Shown: positions 1-8,214 of the stretch, in pieces
Numbering within the stretch: the first letter of the stretch is position 1
Layout: every line of letters starts with the position of its first letter
NCBI RefSeq assembly: GCF_022179805.1
Contig: NZ_BPUO01000002.1
Coordinates: forward strand, 248,001 to 312,000
From: Cupriavidus pauculus
GTDB lineage: Bacteria; Pseudomonadota; Gammaproteobacteria; Burkholderiales; Burkholderiaceae
Length of the DNA: 64,000 nt
Reading direction: 5' to 3'
Notes under the pieces: generated by a model
Seen by the model: only the letters and a program-made list of their open reading frames with translations
What the model was told of the DNA's origin: nothing
Databases searched by the model: none
Translations under genes and position numbers: made by a program

Positions 1-1
1 G

Positions 2-715
2 AACACCGGGGTCCCCGGTATTGGTGTGCGCATATTCAGCCCCAGCCTAGACCGCGTGGTATCGACCTTTACTGGCCCCGAAGGCCTGGATCTCACCCCC
101 ACCATTTGGGGCACCGATGCCTTCGTCGGCGCCTTCCAGTTCCGATACCAACTGGTCAAGACCGGAAACATCAACAGCAGGCACTGGATCCCGTTTGACG
201 TTGTCCATACCTTCCAGAACCGAAATACCACAACGAACTACGTTTCGCCCACGGCGGGAACCATGACGATGGACAGTGGCCCCGTCAGCCGGGGAACGTG
301 CCGGGTGACTACACCCAACGTCGGCGTCACGCTGGCTTCGGCGCCTGACACCGCGTTGGAAACCGTCGGCGCCACTGCCGGCGCAACGCCCTTCCGCATT
401 GGCCTGCATTGCGAGAACCACGCGCATGCCCACATCACATTGACCGATGCGACCACGCCCGGCAATCGTAGTGACTTGCTGACGCTCACCGCAGACTCCA
501 CCACCCGCGGCGTACAGTTGCGCATCAGGCGACCATCGAACGAGGCCGTCAGATTCGGCCCCGATTCGGGAGCATCGGGCAATACGAACCAATGGATGGC
601 GGGTGTGGTGAGCGGCGCCGGCATCATTCAGATGCAAGCCGAGTACGTGGCCGTCGGCCCCGTGACGCCGGCCACGGTGCGTGGCATCGCCACCTTCACC
701 ATGAGCTACCAGTAG
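2..715 (+). CDS. Fimbrial adhesin/pilin-domain protein, 5' end cut by window
   Basis: The reading frame is open from the first bases, so the true start lies upstream and only the C-terminal part is present. The visible part begins with a TGVPGIGVRI stretch, which resembles the opening strand of the pilin domain in two-domain fimbrial adhesins (FimH-like family). Two cysteines near residues 100 and 136 could form the pilin-domain disulfide. The C-terminus (GIATFTMSYQ) has the alternating hydrophobic pattern and penultimate Tyr of a chaperone-usher donor strand. Such proteins are exported and placed at the tip or shaft of a pilus. No chaperone or usher gene is visible because the window starts here; they would be expected upstream. 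An in-frame GTG at position 26 is unlikely to be the real start. Confidence 0.7.
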   Translation, partial: NTGVPGIGVRIFSPSLDRVVSTFTGPEGLDLTPTIWGTDAFVGAFQFRYQLVKTGNINSRHWIPFDVVHTFQNRNTTTNYVSPTAGTMTMDSGPVSRGTCRVTTPNVGVTLASAPDTALETVGATAGATPFRIGLHCENHAHAHITLTDATTPGNRSDLLTLTADSTTRGVQLRIRRPSNEAVRFGPDSGASGNTNQWMAGVVSGAGIIQMQAEYVAVGPVTPATVRGIATFTMSYQ

Positions 716-718
716 GCG

Positions 719-1561
719 TTACGGATTGATCGCGGGATGCTTCAGCGCGTGCGCGGCCTCGGCCATGTGCTGGCGGTAGTTGCGGTCATCCTGCGCCAGG
801 CCCAGTTCGCCGTTGCGATAGGCCGTGGCCAGTGCCTGGATCGATGCCGGGTGCTCGCGCTCGGCGGCGGCTTCGTACCATGCCACGGCGCGGGCATCGT
901 CCTGGGACACGCCCTCGCCTTCGCGATACGCGTTGGCCAGCAGGAACATCGCCTGCGCCACGCCGCCGTCGGCCGCCACCTTGAACCAGCGGGCCGCCTG
1001 CGCCGGGTCCGGCGCGTGGCCATGGCCGCCGCGATACAGCAGGCCCAGGTAATAGGCCGCGCCAATGTCACCGGCGCGCGCAGCCGCTTCGGTCTGCTGC
1101 CATGCCAGCGGCAGATCGGCCCGGCCCGATGCCAGGGTGCCCAGCAGGGCTGCCTTGCCCAGCAGGAACTGCGCGCGCACGTAGCCGCTGTCGGCAGCCA
1201 TGCGCAGCCAGCGCTCGCCGTCGGCACGCGTAGCGGCATCGGTGCGTGCCATCAGCGTTTCGCCAAGCGCGGCGCGCGCGGCGGTCTCGCCGTTGCGGGC
1301 GCCCTGCTGCAACTGGTCCAGCGCAGCGGCGTCGCCGGCCGACGTGGCCAGTAGCTGCCACTGCGCGATCTGCGTGTGGCGGGCATCCGACTGGTGGCGC
1401 CACACGGCGGCACCCGCCACGCCGGCGGTGGCCACCGCCACGGCCAGCGTGGCGGCCACGAACAGCGGGTGGATGCGCGGCAGACGGCGCGCGGCGGTGC
1501 GGCGTGTGCCGGCGTGAGAAGCCGAATTGACGGTGACAGTGGCGGCGACGGAGACTTGCAT
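719..1561 (-). CDS. Sel1-repeat (TPR-like) membrane-anchored protein
   Basis: 280 residues. A hydrophobic segment at about residues 32-53 follows a basic N-terminus and should anchor the protein in the inner membrane with the repeats in the periplasm. From about residue 80 the protein consists of Sel1-type repeats (AxxxLGxxxxxG spacing, e.g. GAAYYLGLLYRGG, QAMFLLANAYREG). These helical repeats usually mediate protein-protein contacts; no catalytic motif is visible. It starts 5 bp after the stop of the cpdB-like gene on the same strand, so the two are probably co-transcribed. It converges with the fimbrial gene, with 3 bp between the stops. The partner protein is unknown. Confidence 0.8.
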   Translation of the reverse strand: MQVSVAATVTVNSASHAGTRRTAARRLPRIHPLFVAATLAVAVATAGVAGAAVWRHQSDARHTQIAQWQLLATSAGDAAALDQLQQGARNGETAARAALGETLMARTDAATRADGERWLRMAADSGYVRAQFLLGKAALLGTLASGRADLPLAWQQTEAAARAGDIGAAYYLGLLYRGGHGHAPDPAQAARWFKVAADGGVAQAMFLLANAYREGEGVSQDDARAVAWYEAAAEREHPASIQALATAYRNGELGLAQDDRNYRQHMAEAAHALKHPAINP

Positions 1562-1566
1562 CGTAG

Positions 1567-3639
1567 TTACTGGTTCAGGTCGATCTTGTACTTGGAGAGG
1601 TTCTTGCCCGAGCCATCGTCGGCCGCTACCAGCGAGATGCCGGCCACGCCGCCGGCCGTGGCCTGTGCCAGCATGCCAACGCCCGAGCTGAACACCACGT
1701 CGCCACTGGTCACCACCTTGGTGAAGTGCCAGCTACGCGCATTGCCGTTGGTGGCGCGCGTCACGGTGGCCACGTCCTTGACGTACTGGATCAGCACATC
1801 GCGGTTGGCGTCGGGCGATGCGTAGACGGTCTTAGTGCCATCGAGGCCCGGGAAGTTGCCGCCGCCGCTGGCGCGATAGTTATTAGTGGCGACGATGAAC
1901 TCCATCGCCGAGGTCACCGCCGCGCCCTTGTACGTCAGGTTCTTGATGCGGCTTCCCACGGCTTGCGTGACGTCAATCTCGTACTGCATATCGGCGTCGG
2001 TGAACATGTCGAAGTTGTAGCCCGGGAACGTGCTGATCAGTTGCTGTTCCGTGGTCAGCCCCGGGTTGATCTGGTTGAAGCGGTTGGCGGCCGTCTCCAG
2101 CCACGCCTTGACCTCGTCGCCGTTGACCTTCACCGCGTAGACCGTGTTCGGGTACAGGTACAGATCGGCCGCGTTATTGATGGCTAGGCTGCCCATCGCC
2201 ACGTCGGTATAGTCATTGCCGCCGCCGAAGCCGCTCTTGAACGGCGCCGATACCGACAGCACGGGCAGCGCCGCCAGCGCGGGCAGGTTGGCCGTGATGT
2301 AGTTCTTCACGTAACGGGCCTGCGCCTGGTTCACGATCTGGATTGCGCCCGGGTCGCCCACGTCGGCGAAATAGCTCGACATGCGGTAGTCCGTGCTGCC
2401 GATCGGCGTCTTCACGTACTGGATGGTGGCCTGGTGCTCGGTGTCGATGGCGGACGCCACGCTGGCGTCGGCGGCCACGTAGCTCTTGTCGGCGTTCTGG
2501 GTCGAGCGCGCTTCCACCTTCGTGTTGGTGCGGTCGACGCTCCATTTGCTGCCGTCGTAGTTCAGCGCCAGTTTGACCACGCCCAGGTGCTTTCCCCAGT
2601 AGTTGGCCATCACGGTCGGCACACCATTGACGGTGCCCTTGACCTTGTCGACGCCCGGCAGGTTGAACTGGCCCACCGTGCTGTTGGCGTCCGGGAAGAT
2701 CTGGTGCGAATGGCCGATCAGCATGGCGTCCACGCCGCTCACCTTCGACAGGTGATAGCTGCCGTTTTCCATCGTCGGCGAATACGTCGAGTTGTCCAGC
2801 CCGCCGTGCGAGATCACCACGATCAGGTCGGCGCCCTTGGCGCGCATTTCCGGGATGTACTTCTGCGCGGTCTCCACCACGCCCTCGGTGTAGACCTTGC
2901 CGTCGAGCCAGCGCTTGTCCCAGCTCAGGATCGCGGGCGGCGCAAAGCCGATGATGCCCACCTTGATCGGCGCGGAGATCGTCTTGCCGTCAGGCCCCGT
3001 GGCGGTCAGCGTCTTGGTCAGGATCGCGTACGGCTGGAACAGCGGCTGGCGCGTCTTCACGCTATAGACATTGGCCAGCACCTGCGGAAACTTCGGGCCG
3101 GCGCATACCGGCTGCGTGCCCGGGTCGGGCAGGCCATCCACGTTGAAGCGGTTGCCCGTGACCTGGCTCAGGTACTGCAGTCCGTAGTTGAACTCATGGT
3201 TGCCGATGCCGCCGCCATCAAAGCCGGCCGCGTTCATCACCTTGTACATCGCGAGCGTTTCGGCGCACGCCACCGGCTTGACCAGCGCCTGGTAGTCCGA
3301 CAGCGCGGTGCCCTGGATGGTGTCGCCGTTGTCCAGCAGCATGCTGTTCGGGAATTCGGCCCGCGCCGACTTGATCAGCGTGGCCACACGCTCGAAACCG
3401 ATCGACTTGTCCTCGGCCAGCTTGAAGTAGTCGTAGCTCAGTACGTTGGTGTGCAGGTCGGTGGTTTCCAACAGCGCCAGCGTGGACTTGGTGCCGGCAG
3501 GCACCGTCGTACCGCTGTTGCTGCCGTTGCCGTTGTTGCCGCCATTGCCCGCGTTGCTGTTGTCGTCGGAGCCACAGGCGGCCAGCGCGGTGGCGACCAG
3601 TGCGGCCAGCACGGCGGCCCGGATGCGATGGTGTTGCAT
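1567..3639 (-). CDS. cpdB: 2',3'-cyclic-nucleotide 2'-phosphodiesterase/3'-nucleotidase-like lipoprotein
   Basis: 690 residues. The signal peptide ends in a lipobox (LAAC, Cys22), followed by a low-complexity Asn/Gly/Ser linker to about residue 48, so this is probably a lipoprotein rather than the soluble periplasmic CpdB of enterics. The metallophosphoesterase domain has the two-metal site motifs: DLH (Asp61, His63), DNGD (about 103-106), GNHE (146-149), SHGG (about 277) and GHSH (309-312). A 5'-nucleotidase C-terminal domain follows, giving the substrate pocket. The family hydrolyses 2',3'-cyclic nucleotides and 3'-nucleotides so that phosphate and nucleosides can be recovered from outside RNA. 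The DLHTN..YDY signature favours CpdB over UshA. It lies first in a leftward pair with the Sel1-repeat gene. Confidence 0.88.
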   Translation of the reverse strand: MQHHRIRAAVLAALVATALAACGSDDNSNAGNGGNNGNGSNSGTTVPAGTKSTLALLETTDLHTNVLSYDYFKLAEDKSIGFERVATLIKSARAEFPNSMLLDNGDTIQGTALSDYQALVKPVACAETLAMYKVMNAAGFDGGGIGNHEFNYGLQYLSQVTGNRFNVDGLPDPGTQPVCAGPKFPQVLANVYSVKTRQPLFQPYAILTKTLTATGPDGKTISAPIKVGIIGFAPPAILSWDKRWLDGKVYTEGVVETAQKYIPEMRAKGADLIVVISHGGLDNSTYSPTMENGSYHLSKVSGVDAMLIGHSHQIFPDANSTVGQFNLPGVDKVKGTVNGVPTVMANYWGKHLGVVKLALNYDGSKWSVDRTNTKVEARSTQNADKSYVAADASVASAIDTEHQATIQYVKTPIGSTDYRMSSYFADVGDPGAIQIVNQAQARYVKNYITANLPALAALPVLSVSAPFKSGFGGGNDYTDVAMGSLAINNAADLYLYPNTVYAVKVNGDEVKAWLETAANRFNQINPGLTTEQQLISTFPGYNFDMFTDADMQYEIDVTQAVGSRIKNLTYKGAAVTSAMEFIVATNNYRASGGGNFPGLDGTKTVYASPDANRDVLIQYVKDVATVTRATNGNARSWHFTKVVTSGDVVFSSGVGMLAQATAGGVAGISLVAADDGSGKNLSKYKIDLNQ

Positions 3640-3845
3640 GGTCTCGGATTTCCCTGTTGTTTTGTGTTTGTGATGCAGCCCGACGATTTTGGTAAGCCGG
3701 GATGGCAGGGAAGTGGCGAAACCGCGTCATTACCGTGACAATCGACACAAATATGACAAAAACATCATATTGAAGTGGGGCAACCAGGTACGCACCACTA
3801 TTCCAATTGGCTGAAGATCCCTATCCGGACGGGCAATTGACTGGG

Positions 3846-3869
3846 CGTTATATACGCGCTTATATTGCG
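3846..3869 (+). promoter_or_regulatory. ModE box upstream of modABC
   Basis: The sequence CGTTATATA, six bases, TATATTGCG forms an imperfect inverted repeat (7 of 9 positions symmetric). It fits the known ModE operator layout of two TATA-containing arms about six bases apart. It lies 45 bp before the modA start, where bound ModE-molybdate would cover the promoter. The modE gene itself is 2.3 kb downstream, at the end of the cluster. Confidence 0.82.
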
Positions 3870-3914
3870 GATGCAACCCATGATGCACACCCTCCACTTT
3901 CCTGCGCATTCGCC

Positions 3915-4685
3915 ATGAGCCTTCGTCCTTTCCTGCGCCGTGCCGCCGCCGGCGCCGCCCTGTCCGCCCTGACCCTGGCCGCGCCGTCGGCCTTTGCCGT
4001 CGACCTCGTGGTGTCCGCCGCCGCCAGCCTGACCAACGCGTTCAAGCAACTGGGCGAGCAGTTCGAGCGCGCCCATCCCGATACCAAGGTGGTGCTGAAC
4101 TTCGGCGCGTCGGATGTGCTGATGCAGCAGATCGTCAAGGGCGCCCCGGCCGACGTGTTCGCGTCCGCCGACCAGGACGCCATGAACAAGGCCGAGGCCG
4201 AAAAAGTGGTGCAGGCCGCCTCGCGCCGCGATTTCGCGGCCAATGCGATCGTGCTGATCGTGCCGCATGACAGCAAGCTCGGCATCGCCGGCCCGAAGGA
4301 CCTGACGCGCGCCGACGTCAAGCGCGTGGCCTATGGCAACCCGTCGTCGGTGCCGGTGGGCCGCTATACGCGCGGTGCGCTGGAAACCCAGAACCTGTGG
4401 AGTGCCGTGGAAGCCAAGGGCGTGCCGGCGCAGAACGTGCGCCAGGCGCTGGACTACGTGGCGCGCGGCGAGGTCGATGCCGGCTTCGTGTTCGCCACCG
4501 ACGCCGCCGTGATGCCCGACAAGGTCACGGTTGCCGCGCGCGTGCCCACCACCACGCCGGTCACCTACCCGATCGCCGTGACCGCGCAGACCAAGCAGGC
4601 CAAGCAAGCCAACGCCTTCGTGCAGTACGTGCTGTCGCCAGAAGGCCAGGCAACGCTGGCCAAGTACGGCTTCCAGAAGCCCTGA
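3915..4685 (+). CDS. modA: Molybdate ABC transporter, periplasmic binding protein ModA
   Basis: 256 residues from the ATG chosen here. An upstream ATG at 3807 is possible but would place the ModE box inside the gene and bury the signal peptide. The N-terminus is a classic Sec signal peptide (MSLRPFLRRA..., cleavage about after AFA, residue 28). The mature protein starts VDLVVSAAASLTNAFKQLG, the typical ModA opening in which Ser/Ala side chains bind the oxyanion. The C-terminal YVLSPEGQATLAKYGF is also characteristic. It captures molybdate (or tungstate) in the periplasm and delivers it to ModBC. It is first in modABC, with 33 bp to modB. Confidence 0.95.
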   Translation: MSLRPFLRRAAAGAALSALTLAAPSAFAVDLVVSAAASLTNAFKQLGEQFERAHPDTKVVLNFGASDVLMQQIVKGAPADVFASADQDAMNKAEAEKVVQAASRRDFAANAIVLIVPHDSKLGIAGPKDLTRADVKRVAYGNPSSVPVGRYTRGALETQNLWSAVEAKGVPAQNVRQALDYVARGEVDAGFVFATDAAVMPDKVTVAARVPTTTPVTYPIAVTAQTKQAKQANAFVQYVLSPEGQATLAKYGFQKP

Positions 4686-4718
4686 CATTCTTCACGAAAG
4701 CGCAATAAGGCCACTGTC

Positions 4719-5435
4719 ATGGATGCTGTCTGGGTTCCGCTGCTGCTGTCGCTCAAGGTTGCGGGTTGGGCCACGGTGCTCAATGCCGTGCTGGGCGTGG
4801 CAGCCGCGTATGCCATTGCGCGCTGGCGCTCGCGGGCGCGCGACGTGGTCGATGCCATCCTGACGCTGCCGCTGGTGCTGCCGCCCACGGTGCTCGGCTA
4901 CTACCTGCTGGTGCTGGTGGGCCGGCGCGGTGTGTTCGGCGCGTGGCTGGAAAGCATCGGCATCGAACTGGTGTTCACCTGGCAGGGCGCGGTGCTGGCA
5001 TCGACTGTGGTGGCCTTTCCGCTGGTGCTCAAGTCGGCGCGCGCTGCGTTCGAAGGCGTCGACCATCAGTTGGAGAACGCGGCACGGGTGCTGGGCATCT
5101 CGGAGGCTGCGATCTTCTTCCGCGTGACGCTGCCCATGGCGCTGCCCGGCATCGTGGCCGGCGTGCTGCTGGCCTTTGCACGCGCGCTGGGCGAATTCGG
5201 CGCCACGCTGATGGTGGCGGGCAACCTTCCCGGCCGCACCCAGACGCTGTCGGTGGCGATCTACGAGGCCGTACAGGCCGGCAATGACGATACCGCCAAC
5301 CTGCTGGTGCTGGTCACCTCGGTCACCTGCATCGTGTTGCTCGTGGTGGCGGCGCGGCTGGTGCCACCGGCGCAGCGCGGTACGGGCAACCTGTTCGAGC
5401 GCCGCAAGTTCCGGCGCGAGCCTGTGGCGAGGTGA
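4719..5435 (+). CDS. modB: Molybdate ABC transporter permease ModB
   Basis: 238 residues, with about five hydrophobic membrane segments. The EAA loop that contacts the ATPase is visible as ENAARVLGISEAAIFFRVTLP (about 124-144), followed by GVLLAFARALGEFGAT, a hallmark of ModB/CysT-type permeases. It forms the inner-membrane channel as a dimer. Its TGA stop overlaps the modC ATG by one base, so translation of the two is probably coupled. The family length (about 225 residues) agrees. Confidence 0.95.
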   Translation: MDAVWVPLLLSLKVAGWATVLNAVLGVAAAYAIARWRSRARDVVDAILTLPLVLPPTVLGYYLLVLVGRRGVFGAWLESIGIELVFTWQGAVLASTVVAFPLVLKSARAAFEGVDHQLENAARVLGISEAAIFFRVTLPMALPGIVAGVLLAFARALGEFGATLMVAGNLPGRTQTLSVAIYEAVQAGNDDTANLLVLVTSVTCIVLLVVAARLVPPAQRGTGNLFERRKFRREPVAR

Positions 5436-6163
5436 TGGGCATGAGCATGCAGATCAATGTCCGCAAGCGCATGGCGTCACAGGACCGCCATTTCGCGCTG
5501 GATATCGCGTTCGAATCGGATAGCCGCCGCGTGGCGCTGTTCGGGCCGTCCGGCGCCGGCAAGAGCCTGACGCTGCGGGCCATCGCCGGCCTGATGGCAC
5601 CCGATGCCGGCCGCATTGCGCTGAACGGCCGTACGCTGTTCGACAGCGACACCGGCATCGACGTGCGTCCGCAAGAGCGGCGCGTGGCTTACCTGTTCCA
5701 GGACTACGCGCTGTTTCCGCACCTGACCGTATCGCAGAACATCGCGTTCGGGCTGCGCCGGGGCTGGCGCAATCCCGCGCGACGCGCGCTGCCGCCAGAG
5801 GCCGCGCGCTGGGTCGAGGCGTTCGGGCTGCGCGACATCGTGAATCAATACCCCTCGCAGATATCGGGCGGACAGAAGCAGCGCGTGGCGCTGGCGCGCG
5901 CGCTGGTGGCGCAGCCCGATATCCTGCTGCTAGACGAACCGTTCTCGGCGCTCGACCCGGCGCTGCGCGTACGCATGCGCGAGGAACTGCGCGCGCTGCA
6001 GGAAAGCCTGGACGTGCCGATGCTGATGATCTCGCACGACCCGGAAGACGTCGAAGTGCTGGGCGACCACGTACTCGAAATCCGCGACGGCCGTATCCAC
6101 GCCAGCGGCCGCGCACAACGGCATCCGCCGGTCTACGCGCCCGAATCCGCGCACGTGGTCTAG
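5435..6163 (+). CDS. modC: Molybdate ABC transporter ATP-binding protein ModC (short form)
   Basis: 242 residues from ATG 5435; GTG 5432 or ATGs 5441/5447 are alternatives. Visible motifs: Walker A GPSGAGKS (37-44), Q-loop FQDYALFPH (Gln89), ABC signature ISGGQKQR (143-150), Walker B ILLLDEP (163-169), D-loop SALD and switch His in ISHD (about 205). Typical ModC is about 350 residues and ends with a Mop/TOBE molybdate-binding domain. Here the protein stops soon after the ATPase core, so the regulatory domain is missing. The modE product next door has two Mop domains. It energises molybdate import. Confidence 0.93.
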   Translation: MGMSMQINVRKRMASQDRHFALDIAFESDSRRVALFGPSGAGKSLTLRAIAGLMAPDAGRIALNGRTLFDSDTGIDVRPQERRVAYLFQDYALFPHLTVSQNIAFGLRRGWRNPARRALPPEAARWVEAFGLRDIVNQYPSQISGGQKQRVALARALVAQPDILLLDEPFSALDPALRVRMREELRALQESLDVPMLMISHDPEDVEVLGDHVLEIRDGRIHASGRAQRHPPVYAPESAHVV

Positions 6164-6192
6164 TGTCTGGGTCCAGGCGGCGGCCGTAGCGT

Positions 6193-6996
6193 TCAGATCA
6201 TCGTCCCGAGGATCACGCTCGACGCCTTGAAGATGGCCAGCGCGGCCACGCCTTCCTTGAGGTCCAGGTCGGCCAGCGCCGCGTTGTTGACGATGGCCGC
6301 CACGGTGCCGCCGCCTTCCAGCTCCAGCACCACTTCCGCATTGACCGCACCAGGCACCACGCGTGCCACCGTGCCGGGCAACTGGTTGCGCGCCGACAGC
6401 CGCGCGGCGGGATCGGGCAGGCCGATCATCACGGACGATGCCTTGACCAGCGCGAACGCCTCGGCACCGGGCACCAGTCCCAGCGTCTCGGTGCTTTCAT
6501 GGGTGATCGTGGAAACGATGCGCAGACCGCCGGGCAGCGCCAGCGTGATCTCGTCGTTGACGGCACCGGGCCGCACGGCCTCCACGCGGCCAAACAGCTT
6601 GTTGCGTGCGCTGGTCTTGATCATCATGCGTTGGATCAGGTGAACGTCTTCGGGATTGGCCTCGGACATCGCGCCGGCACGCTCCAGATGGGCGATGAAC
6701 CGGGCGTGCTCGGCTTCCATGGCGCGGTAAGTCGCGATCAGCCGCGCGGCCCGGTCCGTCAACCGCGTCCCGCCGCCACCCTTGCCGCCCGCCGCGCGCA
6801 GTACCAGCGGTTCGCCGGCGCTGTTGTTCATCGCGTCGATGGCATCCCAGGCGCCCTTGTAGCTGATGCCTACCGCGCGCGCGGCGGCCGTGATCGAGCC
6901 GTGCTCGCCAATGGCGGCCAGCAACGCGATGCGGTCCTTGCCGCCCCAGTCCTGCTGGCCGGCGCGGAACCAGATGGCGCCCTGGAGTTCTAGCAT
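6193..6996 (-). CDS. modE: Molybdate-responsive transcriptional regulator ModE
   Basis: 267 residues. The N-terminal winged helix-turn-helix (GSITAAARAVGISYKGAWDAID, about 33-54) matches ModE/LysR-type DNA-binding domains, followed by the GGKGGGG wing (about 70-76). Two tandem Mop/TOBE domains follow (about 129-192 and 201-265), each opening with SARN and containing PGAVN, the molybdate-binding loop. In the family, the molybdate-bound dimer represses modABC and can activate molybdoenzyme genes. It converges with modC, with 29 bp between the stops. Upstream, positions 7035-7043 contain a single half-site-like GCGTATATT that might allow autoregulation, but there is no second arm. Confidence 0.93.
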   Translation of the reverse strand: MLELQGAIWFRAGQQDWGGKDRIALLAAIGEHGSITAAARAVGISYKGAWDAIDAMNNSAGEPLVLRAAGGKGGGGTRLTDRAARLIATYRAMEAEHARFIAHLERAGAMSEANPEDVHLIQRMMIKTSARNKLFGRVEAVRPGAVNDEITLALPGGLRIVSTITHESTETLGLVPGAEAFALVKASSVMIGLPDPAARLSARNQLPGTVARVVPGAVNAEVVLELEGGGTVAAIVNNAALADLDLKEGVAALAIFKASSVILGTMI

Positions 6997-7062
6997 GCGC
7001 TGACCTGTCTGTAATGTCGGAAGTGCGTATATTACTGCCAGCGGCCACCGGCAGCGTACACG

Positions 7063-7305
7063 TCAGCTCTGATGGGCGGGGATGTACCAGCGCATGACGC
7101 TGCCGGCGAAGTACTGCTTGTCCAACTGCCGCAGCAGGCGCCAGCAAGTGAACGGGTCCACCGCCAGGTCTACCCAGGCCCAGGGATGGTCCGGGTCGCC
7201 CTCGCGCACGAGTTCGATGGAATTGACCTTGGCGTAGATCTTGAGCTTCTCGCGCAGCATGTCCTCGGTCACATCGCGATGCAGCCCGCGTATCAGTACC
7301 TGCAT
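7063..7305 (-). CDS. Small RRM-like (RNA recognition motif) protein
   Basis: 80 residues. The start (complement of CAT at 7303-7305) is supported by a GGGGAGAGG ribosome-binding site. It begins MQVLIRGLHRDVTEDMLREKL, matching the beta1-alpha1 part of an RRM fold (RNP2-like VLIRGL, then helix). The later WAWVDLAVDP segment occupies the RNP1 position. Aromatic residues typical of RNA stacking are only partly conserved. Single-domain proteins of this type occur widely in betaproteobacteria without a firm function; RNA binding is inferred from the fold. It lies downstream of the FabI-like gene on the same strand, 91 bp after its stop. Confidence 0.7.
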   Translation of the reverse strand: MQVLIRGLHRDVTEDMLREKLKIYAKVNSIELVREGDPDHPWAWVDLAVDPFTCWRLLRQLDKQYFAGSVMRWYIPAHQS

Positions 7306-7396
7306 TGCAGCCTCTCCCCGATTGGAAAGTGGTGATGCCTGTATTCTAGGCCGCACCCGGCGATGGCGCCGCCAAGCGATGCGGCAATCGCACGAT

Positions 7397-8176
7397 TCAC
7401 GCCATGATGTGCACGCCGCCGTCCACGTACACCGTGTTGCCCGACACCCGGCGCGCGTACGGCGTGGCCAGATAGGCCGTGGCAAAGCCCACGTCCATGA
7501 TGTCGACCAGCTCGCCCAGCGGCGCGCGGCCGGCGGCCTCGGCCAGCAATGCATCGAAGTCCTTGAGCCCCGACGCCGCGCGCGTCTTGAGCGGCCCCGG
7601 CGAGATCGCATGCACGCGAATGCCCTGCGGCCCGAGTTCATAGGCCAGGTAGCGGCACGTGGCCTCCAGCGCGGCCTTGACCGGACCCATCAGGTCATAG
7701 TTGGGCACCACGCGGTTGGCGCCGTCGTAGCTCATGGCGAACAGCGTGCCGCCCTGCCCCATCAGCGGCACAGCGCGGCGCGCCATGCGGATGAACGAAT
7801 GGCACGACACGTCCATCGCGCGCGCAAAGCCCGCCGCCGACGACTGCAGCAGCCCGCCCTGCAAATCTGCCTTGGGCGCGAAGGCCACCGAATGCACCAC
7901 CGAATCCAGCTGTCCCCACGTCTCGCCGATGCGGGCGAACAGCGCGTCCATTTGCGCGTCGTCCTCCACGTTCAGCGGCATCAGGATCGGCGCCCCGATC
8001 TGCTCGGCCAGGGGCGCCACGTGCGGATACGCCTTGTCGTTCAGGTAGGTCAGCGCCACCTCGGCGCCAAGCTCGCGGAACGCGCGCGCGCAGCCCCAGG
8101 CGATGGAGTCTTCGTTGGCCACGCCAACGATCAGCACGCGGTTGCCAGATAGCGGGGGATTGGGTACGTTGACCAT
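7397..8176 (-). CDS. fabI: FabI-type enoyl-[acyl-carrier-protein] reductase paralogue
   Basis: 259 residues, SDR superfamily. Family signatures: the atypical FabI nucleotide loop GVANEDSIAWG (18-28), SVAFAP after beta4, Tyr150 and the catalytic Tyr160-x6-Lys167 pair (YDLMGPVK), and the C-terminal GNTVYVDGG. FabI reduces trans-2-enoyl-ACP with NADH in fatty acid synthesis. Here the gene sits next to a DUF3141 (PhaC-like) gene, with pta-ackA divergent, not beside fatty-acid genes. It may therefore be a second copy with a specialised acyl substrate; a housekeeping fabI is probably elsewhere. It begins 38 bp after the DUF3141 stop and is likely co-transcribed with it. Confidence 0.85.
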   Translation of the reverse strand: MVNVPNPPLSGNRVLIVGVANEDSIAWGCARAFRELGAEVALTYLNDKAYPHVAPLAEQIGAPILMPLNVEDDAQMDALFARIGETWGQLDSVVHSVAFAPKADLQGGLLQSSAAGFARAMDVSCHSFIRMARRAVPLMGQGGTLFAMSYDGANRVVPNYDLMGPVKAALEATCRYLAYELGPQGIRVHAISPGPLKTRAASGLKDFDALLAEAAGRAPLGELVDIMDVGFATAYLATPYARRVSGNTVYVDGGVHIMA

Positions 8177-8214
8177 CGTGTCAGCCTCTCCTTGCGTGCA
8201 TCGTCAACGGTGGA

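Noticed and set aside
7035..7043. Possible ModE site in front of modE
   Set aside because: Only one arm (GCGTATATT) is present, without a second arm at the required spacing.
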